From contig JAILBP010000027.1 of NCBI GenBank assembly GCA_024680835.1, positions 1 to 6,298 on the forward strand: 6,298 bases of DNA. Direction: 5' to 3'. Both the position numbers and the translations under genes were made by a program. The notes beneath the pieces were generated by a model. The model was not told the DNA's origin and made no database searches. It saw only the letters and a program-made list of their open reading frames with translations. Shown piece after piece: positions 1 through 5,930 of the stretch (position 1 is its first letter; each line of letters begins with the position of its first letter). This stretch comes from RGIG6904 sp024680835 (GTDB lineage Bacteria > Bacillota > Clostridia > Lachnospirales > Lachnospiraceae).

Positions 1-1128
1 ATATCTTGCACTCTTTCTATTTAGTGGCATGTTTTTCATCTTTTCCAGAGCTTTTTGTTCCTTGTTAATATACGCTCTTGCCTGAACCAGTTCATCATCC
101 GAAATAGCTGTTTCTGCCGGATCGTCAAAATACATACGGAAATCAGGTGCGATGTTTTCTCCCGTCGGAAGATAGTGCAGCTGTTTATAGCCCATGAGAA
201 GGCTGTTTCGATCGTGCAGGAGTTTTTTGAAGGCGCTCACTGCGTTTGTAATAGTTGAATACTTTTTTATCGTCATTACCGGCTGCAAAAAATCGATGTT
301 CGACCTTTCGCCTTTATCCGGGCCATATATACTTTCGTCATAATAAAGCTCGCGTTCCGCTTCCTCGGTGGACCCTTCAAAGTACATAATACAGGGCAAT
401 AAATCTGTCGAAGGTATCGCTATGTGCTGTGATCCCAACAGATATATGCCGGCGCCGCTTTCAGGGTCGAGATAAAGCGGGATATATGCGGAACATGCAT
501 TCTTGCCGGACTTAAGGCTTTGATAAAGCTTACTGCACTTTTTCAAGTATTCCTCATCGTTTAGTTTCCCAAAAATATCTGCGTTACAGGTATTGGGGCT
601 GTTGCTGGCACTCTTATCATCACCGAAGTATTTCTGATAATCAGAAAAATCAGCAGCAAGTTCTACATAATCGTTATATGTGCGCCTTTTTTCACGTTTC
701 AGATCAGTTTTGATGATCGTACCATCTGCGTCCTTAAAGTTTTCACGGGTATAACCTTCGTTACGAAAAAAATCAGTGATCAGGCCCTTCAGAATGCCGG
801 ACAGGCAAAGATCAAAATCTGTTCGAACGTCTTCCACACTCTTGATGTTTTCGTATTTTGACAGAATTTTACCGTTTCGAGCGGTTATTCTCTTAAAAAT
901 ATCTAAAACACAATCCTCGGAGAGCTTACCCTGTTCGTATAGAAGCCTGGCGCCCATCAGGCAGATATAATGATCCTTTACAGTCCTCGGATCTCCGCCC
1001 GAATCTGCAAATTCACTGGCCTCACTATACTTGCGGTCACGAAAGCGTGAAAAGATAAAGCTTTCTTCCCGTTTTTCCTTCCAGTCCTCCCACATCAGTC
1101 GGATAAGCTCGTCTTTGCTGCCTATCAT
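1..1128 (-). CDS. Unrecognised protein, C-terminus beyond the window (376+ residues)
   Basis: This reading frame is open from an ATG at 1128 to the left edge, giving 376 visible residues with no stop, so the 3' end is missing. The start is well supported. The ATG overlaps the TGA of the preceding gene as ATGA, and a GAGGAA Shine-Dalgarno lies six bases upstream (1135-1140), so translation is probably coupled. I recognise no family. The N-terminus is rich in charged helical sequence (MIGSKDELIRLMWEDWKEKR). A central stretch around residues 220-250 looks like beta structure (AGIYLLGSQHIAIPSTDLL). The last visible part (DDELVQARAYINKEQKALEK, then a short basic tail) looks helical and perhaps coiled-coil. 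I see no signal peptide or membrane segment, so it is probably cytoplasmic. It is the last visible gene of the run that begins upstream of clpP and probably works with those proteins. No function can be assigned from sequence alone. Confidence 0.85.
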   Translation of the reverse strand, partial: MIGSKDELIRLMWEDWKEKREESFIFSRFRDRKYSEASEFADSGGDPRTVKDHYICLMGARLLYEQGKLSEDCVLDIFKRITARNGKILSKYENIKSVEDVRTDFDLCLSGILKGLITDFFRNEGYTRENFKDADGTIIKTDLKREKRRTYNDYVELAADFSDYQKYFGDDKSASNSPNTCNADIFGKLNDEEYLKKCSKLYQSLKSGKNACSAYIPLYLDPESGAGIYLLGSQHIAIPSTDLLPCIMYFEGSTEEAERELYYDESIYGPDKGERSNIDFLQPVMTIKKYSTITNAVSAFKKLLHDRNSLLMGYKQLHYLPTGENIAPDFRMYFDDPAETAISDDELVQARAYINKEQKALEKMKNMPLNRKSARY

Positions 1129-2375
1129 ATATTGTTCCTCTTTTTGCTCAGATCTTCAGCCGCTTTGACCTTGTTGGAAATGGTATGTACGCTCTTTTCG
1201 AGAGTGTTTGCTATGATACCGTACTCGTTACCCATACATAAGGGAGAAAGGTCTTCGGATATAAGGAATGACTCAGCCATTTCCATGATGATCTGAGCAA
1301 GATCCGAATGTTCTGTAACGAAAAACATGTCTCTGAATTCTTTATATTTCTTACCGAGTCTGTGATTGGGAGGAAGATTGCCTAAGTATTCCGACCATTT
1401 TTCTACAAAATATTCTATCGTGGCCTGTTTCTCCGCCTCAAGTGATTCGTAGTCAGGCTCCGGGAAATCATAGATTTCCTCTGTCATGTCTTCATATAAA
1501 GACTGCTCATCAAATACCGGCGGTTCATCATATACCGACGGTTCATTATCCGTATCTGTATCAGTAAAACGTATTCTTGAGGCCGTGCTGACATCTTCGT
1601 CTGAAGAAGATGTAGCGGAAGAAGCATTCAATACGCCGGCTTCATCGGCTTTGTCAACACTCTCCTCTACTTCGTACTCATAAAGAGATCGTCCGGTCTC
1701 ATAATCATATCCTGTCATATCCTCGTAGACAGCTGCAGCCGCCTCTTTCTGCTCCGCGGTATAATAATCGTCCGGGGATTTTTCATAAAGTCTGTGCCAT
1801 GCCATATTTAGCGAAGACAGAAAACCATATGCATACTCAGGCATAAGAGAATCGTACTCTTCGTCTGAAGCAAATTTTACAGGGTCATTGATGTAAAGTC
1901 CCGGATCTTTAGCGGCTCTGATAAGATCGCTGAATGATTCAGAAATATCCACACAATAATCAAAGACTATTGTCTCATAACGTGTACTGCAGGATGGTCC
2001 CACTATAGCGCAGTACAGGAAAAGCTCGATAAAACGGCGTTTTTCAGCAGAGAGCCCGTCCTTTTGAGGATAAGCGTCAAGCATCTTCTCAATAAATTTT
2101 TGGATCTTTTTTTCACTAAGCTTCCCTTTAGCATCTGTCACATAGCCTCGAAAACTTATAGTATGTCCAAATATTGCACTGCGTATGTTATCCATAGACT
2201 GCTCTAATGTGTATATTCTGTATTTGACTCTGTTCGGATCATTTTTGTCAGATTCCCGCATAATAGCCTCCGTTTCATATTTACTCTCGGCATTTGAATA
2301 TATTTCCATATCCTTGTTATTATAGCCTATAATGGGGGTATTGTTAAGGAGTTCATCCAGTTTTTTTTGATTCAT
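1125..2375 (-). CDS. Unrecognised 416-residue acidic protein with Tyr/Asp/Glu-rich repeat linker
   Basis: The protein has 416 residues, and the ATG at 2375 has a GAAGG Shine-Dalgarno eight bases upstream (2384-2388). Its start lies 23 bases inside the preceding gene in another frame, and its stop forms an ATGA overlap with the next gene. Three parts can be seen. Residues 1-220 look mostly helical. Residues about 225-312 form a low-complexity, highly acidic linker with a Ser/Ala/Asp/Glu stretch (around 251-263) and three six-residue repeats, EPSVYD, EPPVFD and EQSLYE, at 278-295. Residues 313-416 form a second helical domain ending in a basic tail (KKRNNI). No membrane segment is obvious; the hydrophobic run near 116-125 is too short. 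The layout resembles a two-domain adaptor or scaffold joined by a flexible linker, but that is inference. I do not recognise the family. Confidence 0.88.
   Translation of the reverse strand: MNQKKLDELLNNTPIIGYNNKDMEIYSNAESKYETEAIMRESDKNDPNRVKYRIYTLEQSMDNIRSAIFGHTISFRGYVTDAKGKLSEKKIQKFIEKMLDAYPQKDGLSAEKRRFIELFLYCAIVGPSCSTRYETIVFDYCVDISESFSDLIRAAKDPGLYINDPVKFASDEEYDSLMPEYAYGFLSSLNMAWHRLYEKSPDDYYTAEQKEAAAAVYEDMTGYDYETGRSLYEYEVEESVDKADEAGVLNASSATSSSDEDVSTASRIRFTDTDTDNEPSVYDEPPVFDEQSLYEDMTEEIYDFPEPDYESLEAEKQATIEYFVEKWSEYLGNLPPNHRLGKKYKEFRDMFFVTEHSDLAQIIMEMAESFLISEDLSPLCMGNEYGIIANTLEKSVHTISNKVKAAEDLSKKRNNI
1491..1544 (-). repeat. Three tandem 18-bp units inside the 416-residue protein gene
   Basis: Three contiguous 18-base units occupy 1527-1544, 1509-1526 and 1491-1508. 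On the coding strand they begin GAACCG, GAACCG and GAGCAG, and encode EPSVYD, EPPVFD and EQSLYE. The first two differ at only two bases and the third is more diverged. The unit length is a multiple of three, so copy number could change without breaking the frame. Confidence 0.8.
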
Positions 2376-3099
2376 GCAATTTACCTTCTTTCTGTTTTAT
2401 CATGTGATATCTCACGTCCGACGGGTTCCCCCCATCAAAGATGGGGGCCGTACGGAAATATAGGTCATAGGGTATCTGCGTCATCAGGATATAGACACGA
2501 TTTGCCATTAGCAAGGTCTTGCAGGGATCATTCCCGGATCTGAAAAACGGCCGTTCGATCCCGTTAGATGTTATGACACCCGTCAGCGGTTCGCAAAAAA
2601 AACAGCAGTTAAGACCTTCCGGATCAATGCCGTTTTCACTTACCTGAATGCACATATTCCCTAACACGTTATAAACGTTGGGAAAGTGACCGTATTTCTC
2701 CCTGTATAACATGTAATCATATTGAAACCAGGGTTTATATGCCGCGGCATTACCGGAAAGTTCCAGATAGTCATACAGGTTGTGGTCAAAGAGCCGGTGA
2801 TGCTTTTTTTGGGGGATGTAACCAAGAACAGCCATAAGAAACAGATCATCAAGCTTTCCGGTTTCCATCGCCTTCTGCCTGCAATTCTTTAAAGCATCGA
2901 TCATGGAAATAGCTTTGTCATCTGTATCAAAAATCTCTAAAAATTCTTTTCTGGTGGGACCATTTTGAACTTCATCAGGGAATACATCTTCAATCGTAGT
3001 GTTAAAAAAATCAAGTGCAAGCTGCCTTACCGCAACCGGGTTTACGGCTCGATCAAGGCTGTTTCGCGCAAGCGCTTCGGAAAGAGATACCATATTCAT
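2353..3099 (-). CDS. Unrecognised 248-residue cysteine-containing protein
   Basis: I start this at the ATG at 3099 because AGGAGG sits five bases upstream (3105-3110). The frame also stays open back to a TTG at 3129 that overlaps the clpP stop, but that start has no ribosome binding site of its own. A second ATG at 3093 is a weaker alternative. The 248-residue protein looks soluble and mixed alpha/beta, with no signal peptide or membrane helix. A notable patch is NCCFFCEP (C165, C166, C169), with further Cys at 150 and 193. It could bind a metal or form a redox centre, but I cannot match a known zinc-binding fold. A Tyr- and Trp-rich stretch (YKPWFQYDYMLYREKYGHFP) lies at 121-140. The gene follows clpP after 26 bases and runs 23 bases into the next gene, so it is probably co-translated with both. 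The family and function are not recognised. Confidence 0.85.
   Translation of the reverse strand: MNMVSLSEALARNSLDRAVNPVAVRQLALDFFNTTIEDVFPDEVQNGPTRKEFLEIFDTDDKAISMIDALKNCRQKAMETGKLDDLFLMAVLGYIPQKKHHRLFDHNLYDYLELSGNAAAYKPWFQYDYMLYREKYGHFPNVYNVLGNMCIQVSENGIDPEGLNCCFFCEPLTGVITSNGIERPFFRSGNDPCKTLLMANRVYILMTQIPYDLYFRTAPIFDGGNPSDVRYHMIKQKEGKLHESKKTG
2429..2447. repeat. Perfect 8-bp inverted repeat with 3-base loop inside a CDS
   Basis: CCCCCATC (2429-2436), AAA, GATGGGGG (2440-2447) form a perfect GC-rich stem near the 3' end of the 248-residue gene, across codons for PIFDGG. No T-tract follows on either strand, so it is not an intrinsic terminator. In the mRNA it would fold about 55 bases before the start codon of the next gene. 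Confidence 0.6.
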
Positions 3100-3125
3100 G
3101 ACAGCCTCCTGTTTTGTTAGGATCA

Positions 3126-3704
3126 TCAAACGTGATCACAGATTTCTGTTGCTATGCCAAATTCAAGAGCTTCTTCAGCACTCATATATGTATCATCCTT
3201 GGTCTTTTCATACACCTCCTCTATGCTTTTTCCGGTGCGTTCAGACATTATCTGTCCAAGCATCTCTCTTGTTTTCATAAGCTTGTTTGCTTCTTTTTCA
3301 AGCGCAAGAGCTTTCTGTACTCCGCTCAGACCGTTGATAAGAGGGTCGTGGATCATTACCTGAGAATGTGGAAGGATTAGTCGTTCATTCCCTGCGAGAA
3401 ACAGGTATGATCCCATACTTGCGGCGATACCGATACATACCGTGCGGACAGGGCACTTTAAGCCGACAATAGTATCGTAGGCAGCCAAGCCACTTATCAC
3501 ATCCCCGCCAGGGCTGTTGATGTAGAGTGTTATAGGCTTACTCTCACTTTCAGCTTCAAGACACAGCAGAGTCTGGATCAGCTGAGCAGCGGATTCGGCT
3601 GTAACGCTTTCCGTGAAAAAAACCTTACGCTCAGAATAGAGCATCTCTTCCGGTAAAATGTGATCATAACCTCTTGCGCTCTGTTTGATAATTGCAGTCT
3701 TCAT
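3126..3704 (-). CDS. clpP: ClpP-family serine protease subunit (S14), divergent
   Basis: This is a ClpP-type peptidase of 192 residues, close to the normal mature length. The family forms double heptameric barrels that degrade proteins fed in by a Clp ATPase in the cytoplasm. The catalytic triad is intact: Ser96 in GIAASMGS, His119 in VMIHDP, and Asp171 immediately before TYMSAEEA. The oxyanion and substrate-strand motif INSPGGDV is at 62-69. GGAGG lies six bases before the ATG (3711-3715). Several positions differ from housekeeping ClpP: MIHDP replaces MIHQP, the handle helix reads NGLSGVQKALALEKEAN without the usual GQA motif, and the residues before the catalytic Asp are Lys169-Asp170. It sits after the coupling-protein ATPase and before three unknown genes, with no Clp ATPase in view. 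It is therefore probably a dedicated element-borne paralogue that borrows a host ClpX or ClpC, or works with a partner outside the window. A phage prohead protease is less likely because no capsid or portal genes are present. Confidence 0.95.
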   Translation of the reverse strand: MKTAIIKQSARGYDHILPEEMLYSERKVFFTESVTAESAAQLIQTLLCLEAESESKPITLYINSPGGDVISGLAAYDTIVGLKCPVRTVCIGIAASMGSYLFLAGNERLILPHSQVMIHDPLINGLSGVQKALALEKEANKLMKTREMLGQIMSERTGKSIEEVYEKTKDDTYMSAEEALEFGIATEICDHV

Positions 3705-3728
3705 ATTTTTCCTCCATTATCTATATGC

Positions 3729-3757
3729 GATATACACATGTATAACTGGTTTCTCAA
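3729..3757 (-). promoter_or_regulatory. Candidate sigma-A-type promoter for clpP
   Basis: On the minus strand TTGAGA (3752-3757) is followed after exactly 17 bases by TATATC (3729-3734). Transcription would start near 3722, giving a short leader of about 18 bases that contains the clpP ribosome binding site. It lies in the 91-base gap between the coupling-protein stop and clpP. The match is good but not perfect, and AT-rich gaps produce chance hits. Confidence 0.4.
3731..3744. promoter_or_regulatory. Possible operator dyad overlapping the clpP promoter
   Basis: TATACA-CA-TGTATA is a 6-bp inverted repeat with a two-base centre. It overlaps the -10 hexamer and the adjacent spacer of the candidate clpP promoter, where a repressor would be expected to bind. 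Short AT-rich palindromes are common, so this is only suggestive. Confidence 0.25.
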
Positions 3758-3795
3758 CTTTTTTACTTTGAATTTCCGAACCAAACTGTGGTCTA

Positions 3796-5046
3796 TCATA
3801 AACCGAATTCACGATCCATCTCATAAGGATGGATGTTCTCTGCAACAACAAGCTCCCGTCCTTTGACAACCAACATGGCCTGGTCGCCCTTGAGACGCAT
3901 GATAGTCTCGGGAACACACCCGACCATGTCTGCAACAAACAGCGCTGTATCTCTGCCCTGACCGCCTATAAGTATCTTACAGTCGCAGTTGTTGAAGATG
4001 GTTTTAGCCTGTGAGGGCAAATACATGGTTTCTAACTGGTTATAATCCTGCAGCAGAATACTGACATAGATCTGTCTCGATCTCAAAACTGTGATGAGCT
4101 TGTCAAAATCAGGGATAACAAAGTTTGAAGCAAAGTCGTCCATTATGATCCTGACCGGAACCTTAAGGCGTCCATCCGGGTGAGAGTCTGCCTCGTCAAC
4201 TAAAGCGTTTATCATCTGCTGATAGAAGATTCCGACCACATTGTCCATTGAACGATCGACATCACTGACATTAACAAAAAGTATTGTTTTTTCACGGCCA
4301 AGATCTTCAAATCGTATCTGTTCTTTTCCACAAAACAAATCAGAAAGATCATCATATACGAAAGGCTCAAGCGCATTCCCCACAAACATGCTGAAAGACG
4401 CCATCATCTTATCGGCACCTGCGTTTGCTCTGAACATATCATACATTGATACCGCAAAACTCTCAGGGTTTTCGGCTCTAAGATCTTCAAAGAAGCTGAC
4501 CTCATTCGCCTTGTTCGAAAACTCCGGAGCCATGCGCTGATAGATTTTTACCACAGATCGCATGTTGTGATCTTCCGGAACCAGCATTTCAAGTACATAT
4601 GCCATTATACTAATCAGGAGGAGTCTGGCACCCTCCGGCCATATCTTTTCTTCATCCATACCATCCGGGATAAGCATATTTGCAATGGTCTTGAGATCTT
4701 TCTGATTGTAACCGGCTCCGTATCTGCTCTTGCGCACGAAGCCTAAGATATTGTAGGATTCGCTGCTTTCCGGATGTATAAAGTCCATCTTACGTACTTT
4801 GAAACCCTTCTTTTTGAGATAATCGGAATACCTTCCGAAAAGCCTTCCTTTGGTATCAACCACAACCATACTATTGGAAGCGACGAGAAGGTTAGATGCC
4901 ACATAGCACCCTGTCTTTCCGGCGCAGGATGCTCCTATGACAAGATCATGATTGTTGAGACCGGTCTCGAACTGATCATTTGATATCTCGTGTCCTTTTA
5001 CAAGAATACGTTTGGTTTCGTCCTTGATGATTTTGAATTCGCTCAT
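3796..5046 (-). CDS. VirD4/TraG-type coupling-protein ATPase lacking a membrane anchor
   Basis: This belongs to the type IV coupling protein family, hexameric ATPases that bring DNA or protein substrates to a conjugation channel. I choose the ATG at 5046 (416 residues) because AAGGAG lies ten bases upstream. An in-frame ATG at 5127 would add 27 residues but has no ribosome binding site. Motifs in order are: Walker A GASCAGKT (38-45), VVVDTKGRLF (61-70) matching the family's DPKGE region, the MDFIHPESSESYNILGF stretch (88-104), an all-alpha insert at about 130-240, Walker B IIMDDF (300-305), IPDFDKLITVLRSRQI (311-326), and the sensor-like SILLQDYNQLETMY (329-342). Typical VirD4 relatives have an N-terminal pair of membrane helices and are often near 600 residues. 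Here the ATPase fold starts almost at once and no hydrophobic segment is seen. The usual second Walker B acid (Glu) is Asp304. The downstream neighbour is clpP. No relaxase or VirB4 is in view, so a conjugation role is likely but not proven. Confidence 0.9.
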   Translation of the reverse strand: MSEFKIIKDETKRILVKGHEISNDQFETGLNNHDLVIGASCAGKTGCYVASNLLVASNSMVVVDTKGRLFGRYSDYLKKKGFKVRKMDFIHPESSESYNILGFVRKSRYGAGYNQKDLKTIANMLIPDGMDEEKIWPEGARLLLISIMAYVLEMLVPEDHNMRSVVKIYQRMAPEFSNKANEVSFFEDLRAENPESFAVSMYDMFRANAGADKMMASFSMFVGNALEPFVYDDLSDLFCGKEQIRFEDLGREKTILFVNVSDVDRSMDNVVGIFYQQMINALVDEADSHPDGRLKVPVRIIMDDFASNFVIPDFDKLITVLRSRQIYVSILLQDYNQLETMYLPSQAKTIFNNCDCKILIGGQGRDTALFVADMVGCVPETIMRLKGDQAMLVVKGRELVVAENIHPYEMDREFGL

Positions 5047-5142
5047 ATAGTTGTCTCTCCTTTTCTTATTGTGTGCGTACCTGCCCTTGACCAAGAACAG
5101 AGGGCGGTTTACAGATATTTTGTCCATAAAAAATCTAAAACT

Positions 5143-5217
5143 TTATGCTCGACAGTTTGTCAAAACCTTTCTCCTGCATGTAAATATTTGTCGGGGCTTC
5201 AATGAGTAGTGTTCCAT
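5143..5217 (-). CDS. Possible 24-codon leader or small ORF upstream of the coupling-protein gene
   Basis: An ATG at 5217 has a strong GGAGG seven bases upstream (5225-5229). It opens a 24-codon frame ending in TAA (MEHYSLKPRQ, then a basic Cys-containing tail). It is too short to judge by composition. It lies in the same frame as the coupling protein, separated from that gene's start by the TAA and 96 further bases. It could be a leader peptide, a tiny basic protein, or the remains of a longer N-terminus. The ribosome binding site is the main evidence. Confidence 0.4.
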   Translation of the reverse strand: MEHYSLKPRQIFTCRRKVLTNCRA

Positions 5218-5265
5218 GGCTATTCCTCCATTTTTCATATGCGTTTGACCGCAGGTTTATAAGTT

Positions 5266-5297
5266 ACTGTAAGCCCATTATCTCACCGCTTTTTGTG
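5266..5297. repeat. Direct repeat, copy 1 (32 bp)
   Basis: This matches 5695-5726 at 30 of 32 bases, including an uninterrupted 23-base block (5275-5297, beginning CCATTATCTCACCGC). It covers the last codons and stop of the 68-residue gene on the minus strand and extends into the spacer. Weaker similarity may continue a little beyond it with an indel. Confidence 0.85.
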
Positions 5298-5489
5298 CCC
5301 TTTCTCTTGGCAATTGCTGTTTGGTGTACCACCAGAGGGTCTTTTTCTTCGGCTCAAAGTTGGAACTACGATAAATCCATCTTCATCCATGTGAACTCCG
5401 GGTATCGTCTCGGAAAAAGCCTGAAACATCATATTCTTAAATTCTTTATCCATTTCCTCTTGTGTTAATTCTCTATTCTGATCATCCAT
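5283..5489 (-). CDS. Unrecognised 68-residue small protein
   Basis: I start this at the ATG at 5489, which has a near-perfect AAAGGAGG eight bases upstream (5498-5505). A longer open frame reaches 5696, but its extra 69 codons have no ribosome binding site and unusual Cys/Arg/His-rich composition. The N-terminal half is acidic and helical (MDDQNRELTQEEMDKEF, then about residues 18-28). The middle is a short hydrophobic strand (DGFIVVPTL, 37-45). The C-terminus is strongly basic (RRKR and HKKR). This layout suits a small nucleic-acid-binding or adaptor protein, but I do not recognise a family. It is the first gene of the minus-strand run, 236 bases upstream of the coupling-protein start. Its last four codons lie inside the direct repeat, so its 3' end may have been shaped by recombination. 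Confidence 0.7.
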   Translation of the reverse strand: MDDQNRELTQEEMDKEFKNMMFQAFSETIPGVHMDEDGFIVVPTLSRRKRPSGGTPNSNCQEKGHKKR

Positions 5490-5694
5490 AAATGGTTCCT
5501 CCTTTGCGTTGTCTCTTAATTGTGAAAAAGTGATCATTTGTCGCAATCTGAACCGAACTATTCCCTGGCACGCTCGCTGTCCATGCAGGTCGTGGCGTTG
5601 CTTCTCCGGTTGGCCGTCCGGACATTTGCGGATGAAGTTGTCAAGGTACAGGTCTTCGGCACAACAAAAAGTTTTATCCTTTGTTATACAACTC

Positions 5695-5726
5695 ACTGTA
5701 CGACCATTATCTCACCGCTTTTTGTG
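5695..5726. repeat. Direct repeat, copy 2 (32 bp)
   Basis: This is the partner of 5266-5297, shifted by 429 bases, with two mismatches (5701 and 5703). On the minus strand it contains the same codons as copy 1 (CAC AAA AAG CGG TGA), but here they follow no supported gene. Its left-hand arm also forms one side of the hairpin at 5718-5756. Confidence 0.85.
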
Positions 5727-5756
5727 TGCCGTGAATTTTACGGAACACCCAAAAAG
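5718..5756. repeat. 39-bp imperfect inverted repeat
   Basis: On the plus strand CTTTTTG, GTG and CCGT (5718-5732) pair with ACGG, CAC and CAAAAAG (5740-5756). This gives a 14-bp stem with one mismatch, a two-base bulge (5744-5745) and a 7-base loop (5733-5739). No T-tract follows, so it is not a simple terminator. It overlaps the end of repeat copy 2. Confidence 0.65.
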
Positions 5757-5836
5757 ATGTCTGGTGCCCCAAATATCACTGCTAAGCTTTCCTACTCGAA
5801 AGCCACAACCTTACTGTATCTTCGAAAAATGGACAT

Positions 5837-5867
5837 AAAAAAAGCGGCTTCCACAGAAGCCGCTTTT
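5837..5867 (-). terminator. Intrinsic terminator
   Basis: GCGGCTTC (5844-5851), CACA, GAAGCCGC (5856-5863) form a perfect 8-bp GC-rich stem. On the minus strand it is followed by seven T residues (5837-5843), so it would stop transcription from the aldo/keto reductase side. The other strand carries TTTT only, so it may be weakly bidirectional. Confidence 0.85.
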
Positions 5868-5900
5868 ATGCCCGTATAGTCCACCCAATATTGATCTTGT

Positions 5901-5930
5901 TAAAATACAGGCAAATTATTTTCATTTGCC
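5901..5930 (-). terminator. Weak terminator-like hairpin
   Basis: GGCAAAT (5910-5916) and ATTTGCC (5924-5930) form a perfect 7-bp stem with a 7-base loop, about 20 bases after the reductase fragment's stop. On the minus strand it is followed by TGTATTTT. The AT-rich stem and broken T-tract make it weaker than the hairpin at 5837-5867. Confidence 0.4.

Noticed and set aside
5047..5127. Longer 443-residue form of the coupling protein
   Set aside because: The upstream ATG at 5127 lacks a Shine-Dalgarno. The extension is basic, adds no membrane helix, and contains the ribosome binding site for the internal start.
5135..5163. Promoter with consensus TTGACA at 5158-5163 ahead of the coupling protein
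   Set aside because: The hexamers 17-18 bases downstream (TTTTAG or TTTAGA) match the -10 consensus poorly.
5585..5664. Possible degenerate tRNA (GGTACAGGTC, then CTTCGGCACAACA, resembling a T-arm and tRNA 3' end)
   Set aside because: No matching 5' acceptor strand at the right distance, the T-stem has a mismatch, and no D or anticodon arm could be found.
5490..5696. N-terminal extension of the 68-residue protein
   Set aside because: The extra codons have no ribosome binding site and give unusual Cys/Arg/His-rich composition, while the internal ATG at 5489 has a near-perfect AAAGGAGG.
5266..5726. Template/variable repeat pair of a diversity-generating retroelement, or a CRISPR array
   Set aside because: The mismatches are G/T differences rather than adenine-specific, no reverse transcriptase is present, and only two copies exist at 429-base spacing.
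5509..5879. Two overlapping plus-strand reading frames of 109 and 113 codons
   Set aside because: Neither has a ribosome binding site. Both run through the direct repeat, the 39-base hairpin and the terminator, and their composition is not protein-like.
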